In this document: positions 51,893-59,782 of the stretch, one piece after another
Numbering within the stretch: the stretch's first letter is position 1
Layout: the number at the start of each line of letters is the position of its first letter
NCBI RefSeq assembly: GCF_000372965.1
Contig: NZ_KB890024.1
Span: 1,242,839 to 1,306,838 of the forward strand
Source: Hoeflea sp. 108
GTDB lineage: Bacteria > Pseudomonadota > Alphaproteobacteria > Rhizobiales > Rhizobiaceae
DNA: 64,000 nucleotides
Direction: 5' to 3'
Notes under the pieces: model-generated
What the model was told of the DNA's origin: nothing
What the model saw: only the letters and a program-made list of their open reading frames with translations
Databases searched by the model: none
Position numbers and translations under genes: made by a program

Positions 51893-53860
51893 TCAGAGCG
51901 TCCTCGCCAGGAATTGGCGCAGGCGTTCCGAGCGCGGATTGGCGAACAGCTCCGCCGGCGCTCCCTCTTCCTCGACCTTGCCGCGGTGGAGAAAGAGGAT
52001 TTTGTGCGACACCTCGCGCGCGAACTGCATCTCGTGCGTCACGAGGATCATGGTGTTGCCTTCCTCGGCGAGCTGGCGAATGACGCGCAGCACCTCGCCG
52101 ACGAGTTCTGGGTCGAGCGCCGAGGTCGGCTCATCGAGCAGGATCACCTTGGGTCGCATCGCGAGCGTGCGGGCAATTGCTGCGCGCTGCTGCTGGCCGC
52201 CGGAGAGCTGGCCAGGATATTGGTCGTGCTTTTCGGACAGGCCGACCTTCTTGAGCAGCGCGTGGGCGCGGTCGACCGCCTCGTCGCGACGCTCGTTCAG
52301 CACATGCACCGGCGCCTCAATGATGTTTTCGAGCACCGTCAGGTGAGGCCACAAGTTGAAGTTCTGGAACACCATGCCGACGCGGGCGCGGATGCGTTCG
52401 ACCTGGCGCATGTCGGCTGGATGGGTGCGCCCGTCGGACGTCTTCTTCATCCGAATCTCTTCGCCGTCGACGATGATGCGCCCGCCATTGGGTTGCTCGA
52501 GCAGGTTGATGCAGCGCAGGAAGGTGCTCTTGCCCGACCCGGACGAGCCGATCATCGACACCACTTCGCCAGCACTTGCCTGCAGGCTGACGCCGCTCAG
52601 CACTTCGAGCTGGCCGAAGCTCTTGTGCAGCTCGACCACCTCGACCGCGGGCGTCTGGCGCAGCATGGCTGCCACTGGATGCGGCTGCACGATGGTCGTG
52701 GCCGTAACTTTCGGACCTGGCCCGGGCTTGCCGCCGGACGAGGCATCCACTGCCCGCAGGTCGGCAAAGGCGCGGTCGAAATAGCGCAGGCTGCTGGCGA
52801 GGCAATTCCATTGCCAGTCCGGGTCTTCCGGAATGAAGGCGGAGCGCAATGTCGCCTTGATGCGCTGGCCGAGCGGCGAGTCGATCTTGCCGTGGAGATG
52901 CAGCCAGTTGTCGGCCTGGACGGCGTCCATGACGGCGGGACCGTCGAGCGTGCCGCATTCGATCACCAGCGGCAGTACCCGCGCATGCGGCATGGCCTTG
53001 CGCATGGCGGCCGAGACATAGCCTGTGGCGGTAGCCGCAATGCCGGTATCGGTGGTGGCATCCTGGCCGGTCAACACGACGGACAAGGCGGGACCAAACA
53101 CCTGCTTGCCCCAGGCGAGCCCGTCATGTTCGATTTCCGCAACCGACAGCAGGGCCGGATAGCCATAGGGACCAGCACCGGTGTGCAGGTCGAAGACCAC
53201 GACCTGGTGCGCTTCGGCAGCGAAGGTGTCGAGGATGTCTTTGAGCGTGCGGTTCGACCAGACCGGGCCGTCGCCGCCATAGAACAGCCCGTCCGGGAAC
53301 TGGTACTGGCCGGCCTCGACGATGGGGGCGAGCCCGGCATGGCCACCGAGCTGCTGCTTTGCCGCGGCAAGCGCTGCATCGGCCTTGTCGCGGTCCGCCC
53401 CCTCCCATTCGTGGCAGGCGAACGCCTCATGCAATTCGGCGTATTTCTCGTTCTTTGGAGCAGATGCCTGCCAGTCGATGAAGTTGCGATTGAGGTCGAC
53501 ATTGTCCTCGTTGACCCGGCGCGACCAGGCCGTGCCCCATGGGTTGATAAGGTGGATGGCCAGGATCGCCGTGTCCTCGGGCAGTCGCCACGGCGCGTTT
53601 TCCTCCAGCCATGCCGCCTGACAGGCCGAGCCGAACTGCCCCTCGACGCCATGGGTGCCCGAGATCATCACCATCAGCTTGGAGGCGTTGCGGCGGCCGA
53701 TCAGGGCTACGTCGGTGGCAAGCACTTCGCCGGCCGGGCCATGCAGCGGATGCACATATTCAGTGAGTTCGGCACCGGCGCGCTGGGCGGCATTGCGGAA
53801 CCGCTGGCGTAGCTCGGTGAAATCGACCGAGTAGGATCGCTGCGAGGGCACGTCACGCAT
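51893..53860 (-). CDS. Fusion protein: DUF2817 (M14-like) zinc peptidase plus amino acid ABC transporter ATPase
   Basis: One 655-residue polypeptide. Residues 1-370 are a DUF2817 peptidase with M14-like zinc residues: His70 and Glu73 in GTHGVEG, DLNRN (122-126), His226 in DLHTG and catalytic Glu301 in IECG. A Gly/Pro/Ser linker follows (371-404). Residues 405-655 are a complete HisP-like ATPase: Walker A GSSGSGKST (438-446), Q-loop Gln499, signature LSGGQ (552-556), Walker B ILLDEP (573-578), switch His609. ATG 53860 has GGAGG upstream and overlaps the FAD oxidase end by 8 bp. I know the two domains only as separate proteins. No in-frame stop separates them; an internal ATG at 52666 lacks a ribosome site. 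The peptidase half has no signal peptide, so it should act in the cytoplasm at the transporter. Confidence 0.9.
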   Translation of the reverse strand: MRDVPSQRSYSVDFTELRQRFRNAAQRAGAELTEYVHPLHGPAGEVLATDVALIGRRNASKLMVMISGTHGVEGQFGSACQAAWLEENAPWRLPEDTAILAIHLINPWGTAWSRRVNEDNVDLNRNFIDWQASAPKNEKYAELHEAFACHEWEGADRDKADAALAAAKQQLGGHAGLAPIVEAGQYQFPDGLFYGGDGPVWSNRTLKDILDTFAAEAHQVVVFDLHTGAGPYGYPALLSVAEIEHDGLAWGKQVFGPALSVVLTGQDATTDTGIAATATGYVSAAMRKAMPHARVLPLVIECGTLDGPAVMDAVQADNWLHLHGKIDSPLGQRIKATLRSAFIPEDPDWQWNCLASSLRYFDRAFADLRAVDASSGGKPGPGPKVTATTIVQPHPVAAMLRQTPAVEVVELHKSFGQLEVLSGVSLQASAGEVVSMIGSSGSGKSTFLRCINLLEQPNGGRIIVDGEEIRMKKTSDGRTHPADMRQVERIRARVGMVFQNFNLWPHLTVLENIIEAPVHVLNERRDEAVDRAHALLKKVGLSEKHDQYPGQLSGGQQQRAAIARTLAMRPKVILLDEPTSALDPELVGEVLRVIRQLAEEGNTMILVTHEMQFAREVSHKILFLHRGKVEEEGAPAELFANPRSERLRQFLARTL

Positions 53861-55325
53861 GGGCTTGGCCTCCGTGCTCGTTGGCAGGTAGTGAAGCAAG
53901 TGGCAGCACCTTTCCCGGGTTCATCAGCACGTGGCTGTCGAGCGTGTCCTTGACGCGCATCATCAGGTTCAGCTTGGTGGGGTCGGCTGTGGCGGCGAGC
54001 GCATGGATGCGCTTGGACCCGACACCATGCTCGGCGGAGAACGACCCGCCAATCTCGGTGAGACCGGTGTAAAGCACCTGTTCGACGGCAGCCGACATCG
54101 CCTCGGGCAGGGGGCCGGCGCGATTGAGTACGATGTGCAGGTTGCCGTCGGCCAGATGCCCGAAGAGGTAAGGATTGAGACCGGCTTCGACTGCTGCGAG
54201 GCCGGAGGCGATCCTTGCGACATAACGGTCGATTTCGGACAGGGGCACCGACACGTCGTAGGAAGGGGCGGTCTTGTGCGTGCGATAAAGCACGTCGGTG
54301 TCCTCGCGCAGCCGCCACAACGCTTCTTCCTGGCGTTGCGAGCTGGCGACGATGCCGGTGGCTTCGTCGAAGCGCTCCATGATCTCGGCGAAGAGCCGCT
54401 CGAACTCTTCGCGCAACTCGCCCTCCCGTGCTCCGCCCAGCGACATCAGCAAATAGACGGGCAGGTCGAGATCGAAACCCGGCTCCGACCAGTCTTGGGC
54501 GGATGCGGTCAGCTGGATGTAGGGCTGCCACAGTGCCTCGGCGGCGCGCAACTGGCCTGCCTCACCGTCGAGCGCCAGGCGGATGAGGTCAAGTGCTGCA
54601 GTGACCGAGGGCAGGCCGAAAAGGGCCGTGGCCGTCGCCAGCGGCACAGGCTCGAGCTTCATCACCACCCTGGTGACGATGCCCAGCGTCCCCTCCGCCC
54701 CGATGAACAGGTGCTTGAGGTCGTAGCCGGCGGAGTTCTTCACCACGCGCGTCAGGTCCGAATAGATCGTGCCGTCGGCCAATACCGCTTCAAGGCCGAG
54801 TACCCTGTGGCGCATGACGCCGTTGCGGAAGGCCATGACGCCGCCGGCATTGGTCGACACCATGCCGCCGATGGTGGCGCTGCCGCGCGCGGCAAGGTCG
54901 ATGCCGGGTTCGAGCCTATGCTCCAGGGCCGCAGCCTGCAAGGTTTCGAGGGTGACACCGGCTTGCACGACGGCCGTGCGTTCGACCGGGTCGAGCCGTT
55001 CAATACGGTTCATCCTGTCGAGCGACAGCACCACTTCGCCGGGCTGCGAGACGCTTCCGCCGACGAGGCCGGTGCGGCCACCCTGGGGCACAAGCGGCAC
55101 GCCGTGACTGCGGCACAGGCGGACGATGGCCGACACCTCTTCGGTAGAGGCAGGTGATGCGACGATGCCGGCGGCGAGATTGTCGGGATGGGTGCCGGGG
55201 TCGATTGCGGCCGCCACGCCTGTGCGCACATGCTGCGCGCCGATGGCGCTGCGCATTGCAAGGACAAGCGCCGCAGGCACCGCCGTCTGTTCCCGTCTTT
55301 CCGCTCTGGCCGTGGCGCTGGTCAT
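53853..55325 (-). CDS. FAD-linked oxidase, GlcD/D-2-hydroxyacid dehydrogenase type
   Basis: A 490-residue flavoprotein of the VAO/PCMH group. The FAD-binding half carries VPLVPQGGRTGLVGGSV, and GGMVSTNAGGVMAFRNGVMRHRVLGLE. The C-terminal domain has the metal-linked motif PYLFGHLADGNLHI and SAEHGVGSKR. These match D-lactate, glycolate and D-2-hydroxyglutarate dehydrogenases, which pass electrons to the quinone pool or an ETF. In this operon it could oxidise a 2-hydroxy acid formed from a transamination product; that is inference. It overlaps both neighbours: the aminotransferase stop by 4 nt and the fusion gene start by 8 nt. Confidence 0.9.
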   Translation of the reverse strand: MTSATARAERREQTAVPAALVLAMRSAIGAQHVRTGVAAAIDPGTHPDNLAAGIVASPASTEEVSAIVRLCRSHGVPLVPQGGRTGLVGGSVSQPGEVVLSLDRMNRIERLDPVERTAVVQAGVTLETLQAAALEHRLEPGIDLAARGSATIGGMVSTNAGGVMAFRNGVMRHRVLGLEAVLADGTIYSDLTRVVKNSAGYDLKHLFIGAEGTLGIVTRVVMKLEPVPLATATALFGLPSVTAALDLIRLALDGEAGQLRAAEALWQPYIQLTASAQDWSEPGFDLDLPVYLLMSLGGAREGELREEFERLFAEIMERFDEATGIVASSQRQEEALWRLREDTDVLYRTHKTAPSYDVSVPLSEIDRYVARIASGLAAVEAGLNPYLFGHLADGNLHIVLNRAGPLPEAMSAAVEQVLYTGLTEIGGSFSAEHGVGSKRIHALAATADPTKLNLMMRVKDTLDSHVLMNPGKVLPLASLPANEHGGQAHA

Positions 55326-56449
55326 CGGCGCGCAGCCTTTTCCAGCGCCCGGAGCAAGCGGTCGTTGTCTTCCGCTGTGCCGATCGTCACGCGCAGGTAT
55401 CGCTCGTAACCCCTTTCCCGCCATGCCTTGACGATGATCCCTTCCTGGAGAAGGGCAGCCGCGAGCGTGGCGCTGTCGCCGCGGCAGTCGAAGAACAGGA
55501 AGTTTGTCTGGGAGGACGCGACCTTGAATCCAAGGGCATCGAGGCTTGCCGCAACACGCTCGCGCTCGCCGCGCAGCCGCGCCACCGAAGCCTGCATCCA
55601 TGCCTCGTCGCCGAGCGCCGCGATCGCGGCTGCCTGTGCCGCGGCATTGACGTTGAACGGCGTCTTGGCGGCGGCAACCACGCGGGCGAGATCGGCATCG
55701 GAGCAGATGGCATAGCCGACGCGCAGGCCAGCAAGCCCATAGGCCTTGGAGAAGGTGCGCAGCACGATATGGGGAATGTTGCTCTGGCGCAGAACCTCCA
55801 GCCCATTCGGGCAGGACGCATCGGCAAACTCGAAGTAGGCCTCGTCGAGGACCAGCAGCGTTCCCGGCCTGACTGCCGCGATCAAGCGCTCCAGCGCCGG
55901 CCTGTCGAGCGCCGGCCCGACCGGGTTCCACGGTGACGACAGGAAGACCACGCGGGGGCCTTGAGAGATCACCTGTTCGAGGGCGGTAAGGTCGAAGCCC
56001 AGGTCTTCCGTCATTGCCACCTTGGCGACGGTCGCGCCCTGCGCCAGCGGTTCGATCTCATGTAGGCCGAAGCTCGGCACCACTGTGAGCACCGAGGCGC
56101 CTGCCACCAGTATGGCGCGCGAGATTGCGGCGATCATCTCCTCCGATCCGTTGCCGATGACGATCCTGTCTGCGTCGACGCCAAGCTTGAGGCCGAGTGT
56201 ACCACGCAGGGTGGTGCAGGCCGGGTCGGCATAACGCCAAGGCTCCAGGTCGGGCGAGGCAAGTGCCGCCAATACGGCAGGCGAGCAGCCATCAGGGTTT
56301 TCGTTGCTGGCGAGACGGGCAATGTCGTTGCGGCCCGAAATCGAGCGGGCGATGGCGACGTTCATGCCGGCATTGTAGGGCGGCAGGGCGGCGACATCAG
56401 GATTGAATGCCAGTCCGTTGCTCGAAGCGGTCTTGACCGAGTTGTCCAC
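55322..56449 (-). CDS. HisC-like PLP aminotransferase (fold type I)
   Basis: A 375-residue enzyme resembling histidinol-phosphate aminotransferases. The segment LASNENPDGCSP near the N-terminus, SSPWNPVGP (carboxylate or phosphate site), LDEAYFEFAD (PLP Asp/Tyr) and the lysine in TFSKAYGLAGLRVGYAI are all visible. The substrate is probably not histidinol phosphate, because the gene sits in a transport and oxidation operon. It starts with GTG 56449; an in-frame ATG (about residue 29) is too far into the fold. It overlaps the FAD oxidase gene by 4 nt. Confidence 0.87.
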   Translation of the reverse strand: MDNSVKTASSNGLAFNPDVAALPPYNAGMNVAIARSISGRNDIARLASNENPDGCSPAVLAALASPDLEPWRYADPACTTLRGTLGLKLGVDADRIVIGNGSEEMIAAISRAILVAGASVLTVVPSFGLHEIEPLAQGATVAKVAMTEDLGFDLTALEQVISQGPRVVFLSSPWNPVGPALDRPALERLIAAVRPGTLLVLDEAYFEFADASCPNGLEVLRQSNIPHIVLRTFSKAYGLAGLRVGYAICSDADLARVVAAAKTPFNVNAAAQAAAIAALGDEAWMQASVARLRGERERVAASLDALGFKVASSQTNFLFFDCRGDSATLAAALLQEGIIVKAWRERGYERYLRVTIGTAEDNDRLLRALEKAARR

Positions 56450-56509
56450 GCCAATGTTTCCGTTCTCTGGGTTCTGCCTGGAGTTCGTACCTGTTGCGGC
56501 GCGCCGCCG

Positions 56510-57625
56510 TCATAAGTCCAAGACGACCGACCCTTTCGGCCGGGAGCAGCACAACAGCACCTCGCCTGAAGCGAGTTCGTCGAGCGGCTCCTCGAAATAG
56601 GCGACCTCGCCGGCGACGAGATGCGACTTGCAGGTGCCGCAAATGCCGGCCCGACAGCTGAATTCAGGCGCCAGCCCCTGGTCTTCGGCGAAGGCCAGCA
56701 GCGATTCCGCGTTGGCGTCCCACGCGACCGTCACGCCTGATCTGCGGAACTCGACAATGGTCGCACCTTCGGCAGCATCTGTCGGCAAGGCTTGCTTTAG
56801 CGGCGGCACCGGCTTCTCGGCTGCAGGCTCGAGAAGGGTCGCGGGGCCAAAGAACTCGTAGGCGATGCGCTGCTTTGGGACACCCAGCCCGCGCAACAAG
56901 CCGTGCACGGCCTGCATGAAGGGCGAGGGGCCGCACAGGTAGAAGTCGTAGTCGTCGAGTGGCAGCAGGCGTTGCAGCAGGTCGCGGGTGATGACGCCTT
57001 CGCTGTGGTGGCGGCCGCCGGCCTTGTCCGCATCTGTCGGGAAGCGGTAGCAGAAATGGGCGATCATGCCGGGACGGGAGGTTGCCAGCGCCTCGACCTC
57101 GTCGCGCAGGGCATGCACCTCGCCATTGTCGCAGGCGTGGATGAAGAAGGTCCGGCGGTCGGTTGTCGCCAGCGCGTGCAGCATCGAGACCAGCGGGGTC
57201 AGCCCGACGCCGCCGCTGAGCAGCACCACCGGGCGCTGGCTGGCGCTGTCGAGCACGAAGTCGCCGCGCGGCCCCTCGGCGACAAGCACGTCGCCGACCT
57301 CGATCTGGTCATGCAGGTAGCAGGAGCTTAGGCCGTTCGGCACGCCGGCGACCGGTGCTGCCTCTCGCTTGACCGTGATGCGATAGCCGTCCCTGCGCTC
57401 GGGCGAGCAGGAGACGCTGTAGTTCCGGAACACGAATTCCTTGCCCTCAGGTACCGGCATGCGGAAAACCAGAAACTGTCCGGGCTCGAATGCACGCCAT
57501 CCCCCTGGCTCCACCGGCTCAAGGTGGAACGAGGTGATGACGGCGCTCTCGCGCACTTTGGCAATCACCTTGAGCTCGCGGAAACTGCTCCGGTGCGCAC
57601 TGACGGGGGCGGCGAAAGCGTTCAT
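56510..57625 (-). CDS. Flavin/2Fe-2S reductase of a Rieske oxygenase system
   Basis: A 371-residue electron-transfer protein. The N-terminal flavin domain has FRNYSVSCSP (FAD), the NAD domain GGVGLTPLVSMLHAL and YLCGPSPFMQA, and the C-terminal ferredoxin domain the cluster cysteines C-x4-C-x2-C in CRAGICGTCKS plus a Cys in LLCCSRP. The order FAD-NAD-ferredoxin matches VanB- and GbcB-like reductases. It passes electrons from NADH to the Rieske protein encoded just upstream. Its ATG overlaps the oxygenase stop (ATGA), so the two are coupled. Confidence 0.92.
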   Translation of the reverse strand: MNAFAAPVSAHRSSFRELKVIAKVRESAVITSFHLEPVEPGGWRAFEPGQFLVFRMPVPEGKEFVFRNYSVSCSPERRDGYRITVKREAAPVAGVPNGLSSCYLHDQIEVGDVLVAEGPRGDFVLDSASQRPVVLLSGGVGLTPLVSMLHALATTDRRTFFIHACDNGEVHALRDEVEALATSRPGMIAHFCYRFPTDADKAGGRHHSEGVITRDLLQRLLPLDDYDFYLCGPSPFMQAVHGLLRGLGVPKQRIAYEFFGPATLLEPAAEKPVPPLKQALPTDAAEGATIVEFRRSGVTVAWDANAESLLAFAEDQGLAPEFSCRAGICGTCKSHLVAGEVAYFEEPLDELASGEVLLCCSRPKGSVVLDL

Positions 57626-58662
57626 TCGGCCGCCTGCAATTGCTGGTCCTCGGCGGCGATCAGCTTGGCCAGGTTGCGGCGGAAGCGCAGCGGGCCGACA
57701 TCGATCTTGAGGTCGAGATTGGGGGTGCGCTTGTTGGCCATGCCCTTGTGCACTGCATTGAGGACGACTCGGTCCTCGTCGAAGGCGCCGCGTACCGACG
57801 TGGCGAACTGGCGTGAAATCTCGGCGTCGTCGGGCGCGAAATTGCGCATCTGGAACCAGTAATATTTGGTCTGGTTCTCATCGACCGGGGTCATGAAATT
57901 GTAGCTGTCCATGAGGAAGACGTCTTCATGGTAGGGCTTGCCCTCGCCACCTGTGCCGGCCGGCAGGAAGATCGCCTTGATGATGGCATTGCTCGGGTAG
58001 CGGACTTCGTAGTGCTGCTTGCGGTCGCAATTGCCCGGGAATTTCAGGTAAGGCGCGTAAAAGGGCGCTGGCTCGACATTGATCATCCAGCGCCAGACGG
58101 TGACGCCATCCTCGCCGACGGTGGTTTCAAGCGGCGCTTCCTCGGCCGCCGCATTGCCGAATGACGACTGGTGCACCCATGCGACATGCGAGGGATCGAG
58201 CAGGTTGTCGGTCATGTAAAGGTAGTTGCAGTCGAGCGTCATTGACTCGCCGCGGTTCACGCCCCAGGCCGGATCGCCCCAGTGATCGACTTCGAAGATC
58301 TTGGCCGGGTCGGCTTGGGTTGCATCGCCCATCCACACCCAGAGCAGGCCGTAGCGCTCTGATATCGGGTAGCTGCGCACCTGGGCGACATGCGGGATCT
58401 TCTCGGCACCGGGAACACGGGTGCAGGTGCCGGTGCAGTCGAAGGTCAGGCCGTGGTAGCCGCATTCGACATTGTCGCCTTTGATGCGGCCCATCGACAG
58501 CGGCAGCTTGCGGTGCGGGCAGGCGTCTTCGAGGGCAGCGACCACGCCGTCGGTCTTGCGGTACAGGACGATGTCCTCGCCCAGAACTTTTGTCGGCTTC
58601 AGCTCGCCATGGCCGACCTCATGGTCCCACGCTGCCACGTACCAGCAATTCCTGAGAAACAT
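57622..58662 (-). CDS. Rieske mononuclear-iron oxygenase, VanA/dicamba-demethylase group
   Basis: A 346-residue oxygenase. The Rieske 2Fe-2S ligands are Cys48/His50 (DACPHRKL) and Cys67/His70 (ECGYHG). The non-heme iron site follows in the run from Asn146 to His164: Asp152, His159 and His164 of NLLDPSHVAWVH. The N-terminus MFLRNCWYVAAW is typical of single-component oxygenases such as vanillate O-demethylase and dicamba demethylase, which remove methyl groups or hydroxylate. The true substrate is unknown. It is first in an eight-gene operon and faces the LysR gene. Confidence 0.9.
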   Translation of the reverse strand: MFLRNCWYVAAWDHEVGHGELKPTKVLGEDIVLYRKTDGVVAALEDACPHRKLPLSMGRIKGDNVECGYHGLTFDCTGTCTRVPGAEKIPHVAQVRSYPISERYGLLWVWMGDATQADPAKIFEVDHWGDPAWGVNRGESMTLDCNYLYMTDNLLDPSHVAWVHQSSFGNAAAEEAPLETTVGEDGVTVWRWMINVEPAPFYAPYLKFPGNCDRKQHYEVRYPSNAIIKAIFLPAGTGGEGKPYHEDVFLMDSYNFMTPVDENQTKYYWFQMRNFAPDDAEISRQFATSVRGAFDEDRVVLNAVHKGMANKRTPNLDLKIDVGPLRFRRNLAKLIAAEDQQLQAAE

Positions 58663-58749
58663 GGCCGCTTCCTCCGTCGAGACCTCGTTTTGATGGGAGG
58701 ACGCTAGCGAAGGTGCCGGTACGCAAAAAGGGCTTGCAGCTGTGTTCTA

Positions 58750-58766
58750 TTTTAGAAAAACTAAAA
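58750..58766. promoter_or_regulatory. LysR-type operator in the divergent promoter region
   Basis: TTTTAG-AAAAA-CTAAAA is a perfect 17-bp palindrome with the T-N11-A core typical of LysR binding sites. It lies 20 bp before the LysR start and about 88 bp before the oxygenase start, where an activator would bind. AT-rich sequence of this kind stands out in this GC-rich window. Confidence 0.75.
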
Positions 58767-58785
58767 CAAGAATCCGCCGGACCAG

Positions 58786-59715
58786 ATGAACGTGAAAAAC
58801 TCGCCACCCATGCGCGCCATCCAGGCGTTCGAAGCCTTCGGGCGGCTTGGCAGCGTGACCGCCGCGGCCGACGAACTCGGCGTGTCGCCGGGCGCCGTCA
58901 GTCAGCAAATCCGTAAGGCCGAAGACGAACTCGGTGCCTCGCTACTTGAACGGCGCGGCCGCACAGTGACGATGACTTCGCTGGGGCGCCGGTATCATGC
59001 AGCGATCTCGGACGGCTTCGATCGCATTCGCGAAGCCGGCAACATGCTCGATCGAGCCCGTTCGGAAAGTGCTCTGACCGTGTCCTGTCTGCCTTCGCTT
59101 GCAAGCAAATGGCTCGCGCCGCAACTGTTCGACTGGCAGGCCCATAATGTTGGCGCCACCGTGCGGCTGATCGGCGCCGAACCCGAAGTCAGGTTCGGCG
59201 AAGACCAGGTCGATTTCCGCGTCTCCTACGGCGCCAAGATGCGTGAATACGACCACTACGCCGCGCTGTTCACCGACTGGGTCGTCCCGGCCTGTTCGCC
59301 AACCTTGCTGGAGCGCCGGCCCTTGCGGCGACCGGCCGATATCCTCGAATGCCCGCTGCTTGGCATCGAATGGGCCAGCGACCATCGTTCGCCGCCCACC
59401 TGGGCCGAATGGGCGGCAAGCCTGGGCATCAGTTACCGGCGGACGTCGGGCGAAATGGCGTTTTCGCTGTCGAGCGCTGCCATTGATGCGGCCATCAATG
59501 GCCGCGGCTTCGTGCTGGCGCAGATGTCCATGGCTGGCGACGACATAGCCTCCGGCCGCCTCGTGGTGCCGTTCGACGTGCCGCTGCGCCTTCCCGATCC
59601 GTATTTCCTGGCATGGGATCGATCCGCACTGCAGAAACCGCATGGCGCAGCACTGCGCGCCTGGATCGTCGCGGTCGCCAATCGTCAGGATGCGAAACAT
59701 CAGACGATTCGATAG
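58786..59715 (+). CDS. LysR-family regulator (GcvA-like) divergent from the Rieske operon
   Basis: A 309-residue regulator with an N-terminal winged helix (MRAIQAFEAFGRLGSVTAAADELGVSPGAVSQQIRKAEDELGASLLER) and a C-terminal periplasmic-binding-like effector domain (SALTVSCLPSLASKWLAPQLFDWQA). The binding-domain pattern is the GcvA/AmpR group. It is transcribed away from the Rieske operon with a palindromic operator between them, so it most likely activates that operon when the substrate or a breakdown product is present. ATG 58786 is used; ATG 58810 would also keep the helix-turn-helix. Confidence 0.93.
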   Translation: MNVKNSPPMRAIQAFEAFGRLGSVTAAADELGVSPGAVSQQIRKAEDELGASLLERRGRTVTMTSLGRRYHAAISDGFDRIREAGNMLDRARSESALTVSCLPSLASKWLAPQLFDWQAHNVGATVRLIGAEPEVRFGEDQVDFRVSYGAKMREYDHYAALFTDWVVPACSPTLLERRPLRRPADILECPLLGIEWASDHRSPPTWAEWAASLGISYRRTSGEMAFSLSSAAIDAAINGRGFVLAQMSMAGDDIASGRLVVPFDVPLRLPDPYFLAWDRSALQKPHGAALRAWIVAVANRQDAKHQTIR

Positions 59716-59782
59716 CGAGCTTTTGCCTGCAGGCTTGCCGGAGATGGCGCGAGGGGCGGCTACCGTGTACCTTGTGGACGGG

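Noticed and set aside
52666..52690. Internal GTG/ATG codons that could start a separate ABC ATPase inside the fusion gene
   Set aside because: No Shine-Dalgarno-like sequence is near either codon, and the peptidase frame continues without a stop. I treat the protein as a fusion, though a minor internal product cannot be excluded.
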